A DNA stretch of 64,000 nucleotides from Methylotenera versatilis 301. GTDB lineage: Bacteria; Pseudomonadota; Gammaproteobacteria; Burkholderiales; Methylophilaceae. The position numbers were made by a program, and so were the translations under genes. Location: positions 1,364,001 through 1,428,000 of the forward strand of contig NC_014207.1 in NCBI RefSeq assembly GCF_000093025.1, given 5' to 3'. How positions within the stretch are numbered: position 1 is the stretch's first letter; each line of letters opens with the position of its first letter. This document shows, in pieces, positions 62,434 through 64,000 of the stretch. Below the pieces are notes generated by a model that was not told the origin of the DNA, did not search any database, and saw only the letters and a list, made by a program, of their open reading frames with translations.

Positions 62434-63009
62434 TTAACAACCCGTTGTCACAGCTGGCGTAATGACTGGTGATGTGTTGGCTGAGGCTGGCTCTGTATAA
62501 GTGAATTGGCAATTAGCTGGAGTCGGTGCGCCTTGAATTTGGAAAGTCGCAACTGTGCCAGTTTCTGTGTAGTTATAGCCATCGCCATTCAGTTCAGCCA
62601 AAGTTGGGTTAAATGAAGTAGTTAGACCTGCAGCCGACAACAAGCCTGCTGTGCCGATAGTGGTTACATCTGGATAGCTAAATACGACGCCAATTAGTCC
62701 TGCTTCAGTACAAACATTAGTGGTGTTGTCTGCAGTACCGCCACCGCCAGGGCAAGCAGCCGCATCAGCTAAATTGTTTCTAGCCAGTATGGTGGCATGC
62801 ACTAAAGCTGAAGAGGCGGCAACGCTGCCTCTAGCGGCATTAAGTTTTGCAATCCGCGCATCTTTTTGTAGATTAGTAAATCGTGGTAAGGCGATGGCTG
62901 CCAAAATAGCCAGAATTAGAATCACCACAATCAATTCAATTAAGGTGAAACCCTTGGCATGGTTAATCTTTGTTAGATTAAATGCGCTAAAGTGTTTAGT
63001 GTTGTTCAT
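62434..63009 (-). CDS. MSHA pilin, MshB/MshA-like
   Basis: 191 residues. A 20-residue leader ending AKG precedes FTLIELIVVILILAILAAIA, then LPRFTNLQKDARIAKLNAAR, the LPRFxNL helix shared with MshA. It has an internal Cys pair (ACPGGGG...VCTEAG) and a C-terminal loop NCQFTYTEP...TTGC. By operon position (after mshF) it corresponds to mshB, but its length and C-terminal loop are MshA-like, so it may be a second major-type pilin. AAAGGA lies ~9 bases before the ATG. Confidence 0.85.
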   Translation of the reverse strand: MNNTKHFSAFNLTKINHAKGFTLIELIVVILILAILAAIALPRFTNLQKDARIAKLNAARGSVAASSALVHATILARNNLADAAACPGGGGTADNTTNVCTEAGLIGVVFSYPDVTTIGTAGLLSAAGLTTSFNPTLAELNGDGYNYTETGTVATFQIQGAPTPANCQFTYTEPASANTSPVITPAVTTGC

Positions 63010-63044
63010 TATGGTGTGTCCTTTAAAAATAAAAATCTATCAAT

Positions 63045-63515
63045 TTACTTCTGTACGTTTTTTACTAAATCTAAACCACCTACTGTTAATAATGAGGCTT
63101 TTGCCTGCCCAGATGTTTTGCTGAAGCTATATCTAGCAAGGCTGCCATCATTAAATACATAAATCAGTTGTTTCTTTGTGGTATCAAAATACCAAATTTC
63201 TTTCTTGTTACTCGGCGCCTCTGAAAGCTCTCCTATATAGTTCTTTGGCTTTTCAGCCATTAGCAACATTGGGTTGCTATTTTGTAATGCTGCGTTGTCC
63301 ATAGACTGATTTTTGATGCTTTTGTGCACCCAAGCCTCAGCCAAACTTAAGCGAAAACTATTTAACTCTGTTTCAACAACCAGTCTTTCAATATCTTGTT
63401 GCACCTTGTTTAAATAACCTAGTAACAAGGTCGCCAGTATCGCAATCACAGTCACCGTGACAGCAAAGTCGAAACGATGCGTACTTGGGGCATGCCTTGA
63501 TAAATGTGCAGCCAC
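63045..63515 (-). CDS. mshF: MSHA biogenesis protein MshF
   Basis: 156 residues with one N-terminal membrane helix (FAVTVTVIAILATLLLGYLN) that lacks a prepilin Gly-Phe-Thr site, then a helical stretch and IWYFDTTKKQLIYVFNDGSL. This weakly conserved protein fits MshF by size, topology and position between mshG and the pilin genes. Confidence 0.75.
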   Translation of the reverse strand: MAAHLSRHAPSTHRFDFAVTVTVIAILATLLLGYLNKVQQDIERLVVETELNSFRLSLAEAWVHKSIKNQSMDNAALQNSNPMLLMAEKPKNYIGELSEAPSNKKEIWYFDTTKKQLIYVFNDGSLARYSFSKTSGQAKASLLTVGGLDLVKNVQK

Positions 63516-63538
63516 CTTAAATCTTTACAGTTTGAGCT

Positions 63539-64000
63539 TTAGCCTTTGTGTAGCGCCACATTGCCCAAATCCCAAATCGGTAAGAAAATACCCAGCGCTA
63601 ATATCAGCACCATTACGCCTAAGAACACTATCAATATCGGTTCAATCTGCGCCCCTAGTGTTTTAATCTCGTATTCAACATCGCGCTGATACATATCGGC
63701 GACTTCCTGCATCAAGTCATCTAGCGCGCCAGACTCTTCGCCAACGGCTATCATCTGCAATACAATTGGGTTGAATACTCCGCTGTTCGTTGCAGTACGT
63801 AAGATGCTTTCGCCGCGCTCGACACCTTCTCGCATTTGCTCAATCTTACTTGCGATATAATCGTTATCGGCAGTTTGCGCCACTAACTTTAACCCGCTGG
63901 TAATAGGCACGCCACTTTTGCTGGCTAATGCAAAGCTTCTGGCAAATCGAGACATGGTGGCTTTATGAATAATCTTGCCAGCAAGTGGTGTACCAAGTTT
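63539..64000 (-). CDS. mshG: MSHA inner-membrane platform protein MshG, C-terminal part
   Basis: The frame is open to the right window edge, so only the last ~153 residues are present. It reads KIIHKATMSRFARSFALASK, then SGVPITSGLKL, MREGVERGESILRTA, LQMIAVGEESGALDDLMQEV and a last membrane helix (EPILIVFLGVMVLILALGIF). These are the second GspF/PilC domain motifs. The protein anchors the assembly ATPase (mshE, presumably just outside). A Met at 63955 is internal, not the start. Confidence 0.93.
   Translation of the reverse strand, partial: KLGTPLAGKIIHKATMSRFARSFALASKSGVPITSGLKLVAQTADNDYIASKIEQMREGVERGESILRTATNSGVFNPIVLQMIAVGEESGALDDLMQEVADMYQRDVEYEIKTLGAQIEPILIVFLGVMVLILALGIFLPIWDLGNVALHKG

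Noticed and set aside
55877-63009. CRISPR or tandem DNA repeat in the Thr/Ala-rich and pilin regions
   Set aside because: The repetitiveness is of amino-acid composition only; no regularly spaced identical DNA repeats were seen.

Overview
The window looks like a chromosome segment of a betaproteobacterium, most likely a methylotroph of the Methylophilaceae (Methylotenera-like). This is inferred from gene content and AT-leaning composition: an EpsA-type LuxR regulator as known from Methylobacillus, a PQQ-dehydrogenase-fold lipoprotein, Mqo, and a complete-looking MSHA pilus operon. No 16S or other species marker is present.

Layout. (1) 1-5.35 kb, housekeeping, all +: 3' end of a uroporphyrinogen-III synthase, rmuC, moaD, moaE, a Lon-family protease and an Hsp15-like S4 protein. 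(2) 5.35-6.1 kb, a 750-base non-coding stretch that opens a 33-kb surface-polysaccharide region. (3) 6.1-12.1 kb, a four-gene cassette resembling the polyprenyl-phosphate D-arabinofuranose pathway: HAD-UbiA fusion, DprE1-like flavoprotein, DprE2-like SDR and a large GT-C-like membrane protein. (4) 12.5-18.1 kb, a Wzx/Wzy-type block: flippase, methyltransferase, two GT2 enzymes and a polymerase/ligase. (5) 18.3-23.6 kb, a less AT-rich cassette: epimerase, FAD oxidoreductase, GtrA, a GT-C-like protein with a discoidin-like tail, and a convergent second GtrA. (6) 23.85-30.05 kb, an ABC-export block: GT2, Wzm, Wzt with cargo-binding tail, a 2OG-Fe(II) oxygenase and a pyruvyltransferase/RgpF two-domain protein. 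(7) 30.1-34.7 kb, mobile DNA: an IS3 orfA relic, an IS21-family element whose istA carries an in-frame amber codon, a tyrosine recombinase apparently hit by that element, a divergent XRE regulator and an unknown gene. (8) 35-38.5 kb, the initiation block: WbpV-like reductase, PglC-like phosphoglycosyl transferase and WbpM-like 4,6-dehydratase.

(9) 38.5-48.6 kb, mixed housekeeping: hpt-like, atypical PQQ-fold protein, SemiSWEET, cold-shock protein, infA, EpsA-like regulator, small S4 protein, tRNA-Leu(CAG), rnr, rlmB and mqo. (10) 48.96-64 kb on the minus strand, an MSHA type IV pilus operon, read right to left as mshG(partial)-F-pilin-pilin-C-D-O-P-Q-I-pilN-like-J-K-L-M-N. This is a circularly permuted order compared with the classical Vibrio arrangement.

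How the genes fit together. The 35-38.5 kb block could make UDP-QuiNAc/FucNAc and load it on undecaprenyl phosphate. The glycosyltransferases would extend it, and either Wzx/Wzy or Wzm/Wzt would export it; having both implies two surface glycans or a composite locus. The D-arabinofuranose-type donor cassette could feed a glycan or, as known for some Pseudomonas aeruginosa pilins, a pilus. Several start codons were moved from the longest open frame to the position supported by a ribosome-binding site, an ATGA overlap or a signal peptide. All functional calls come from reading motifs, not from database searches.
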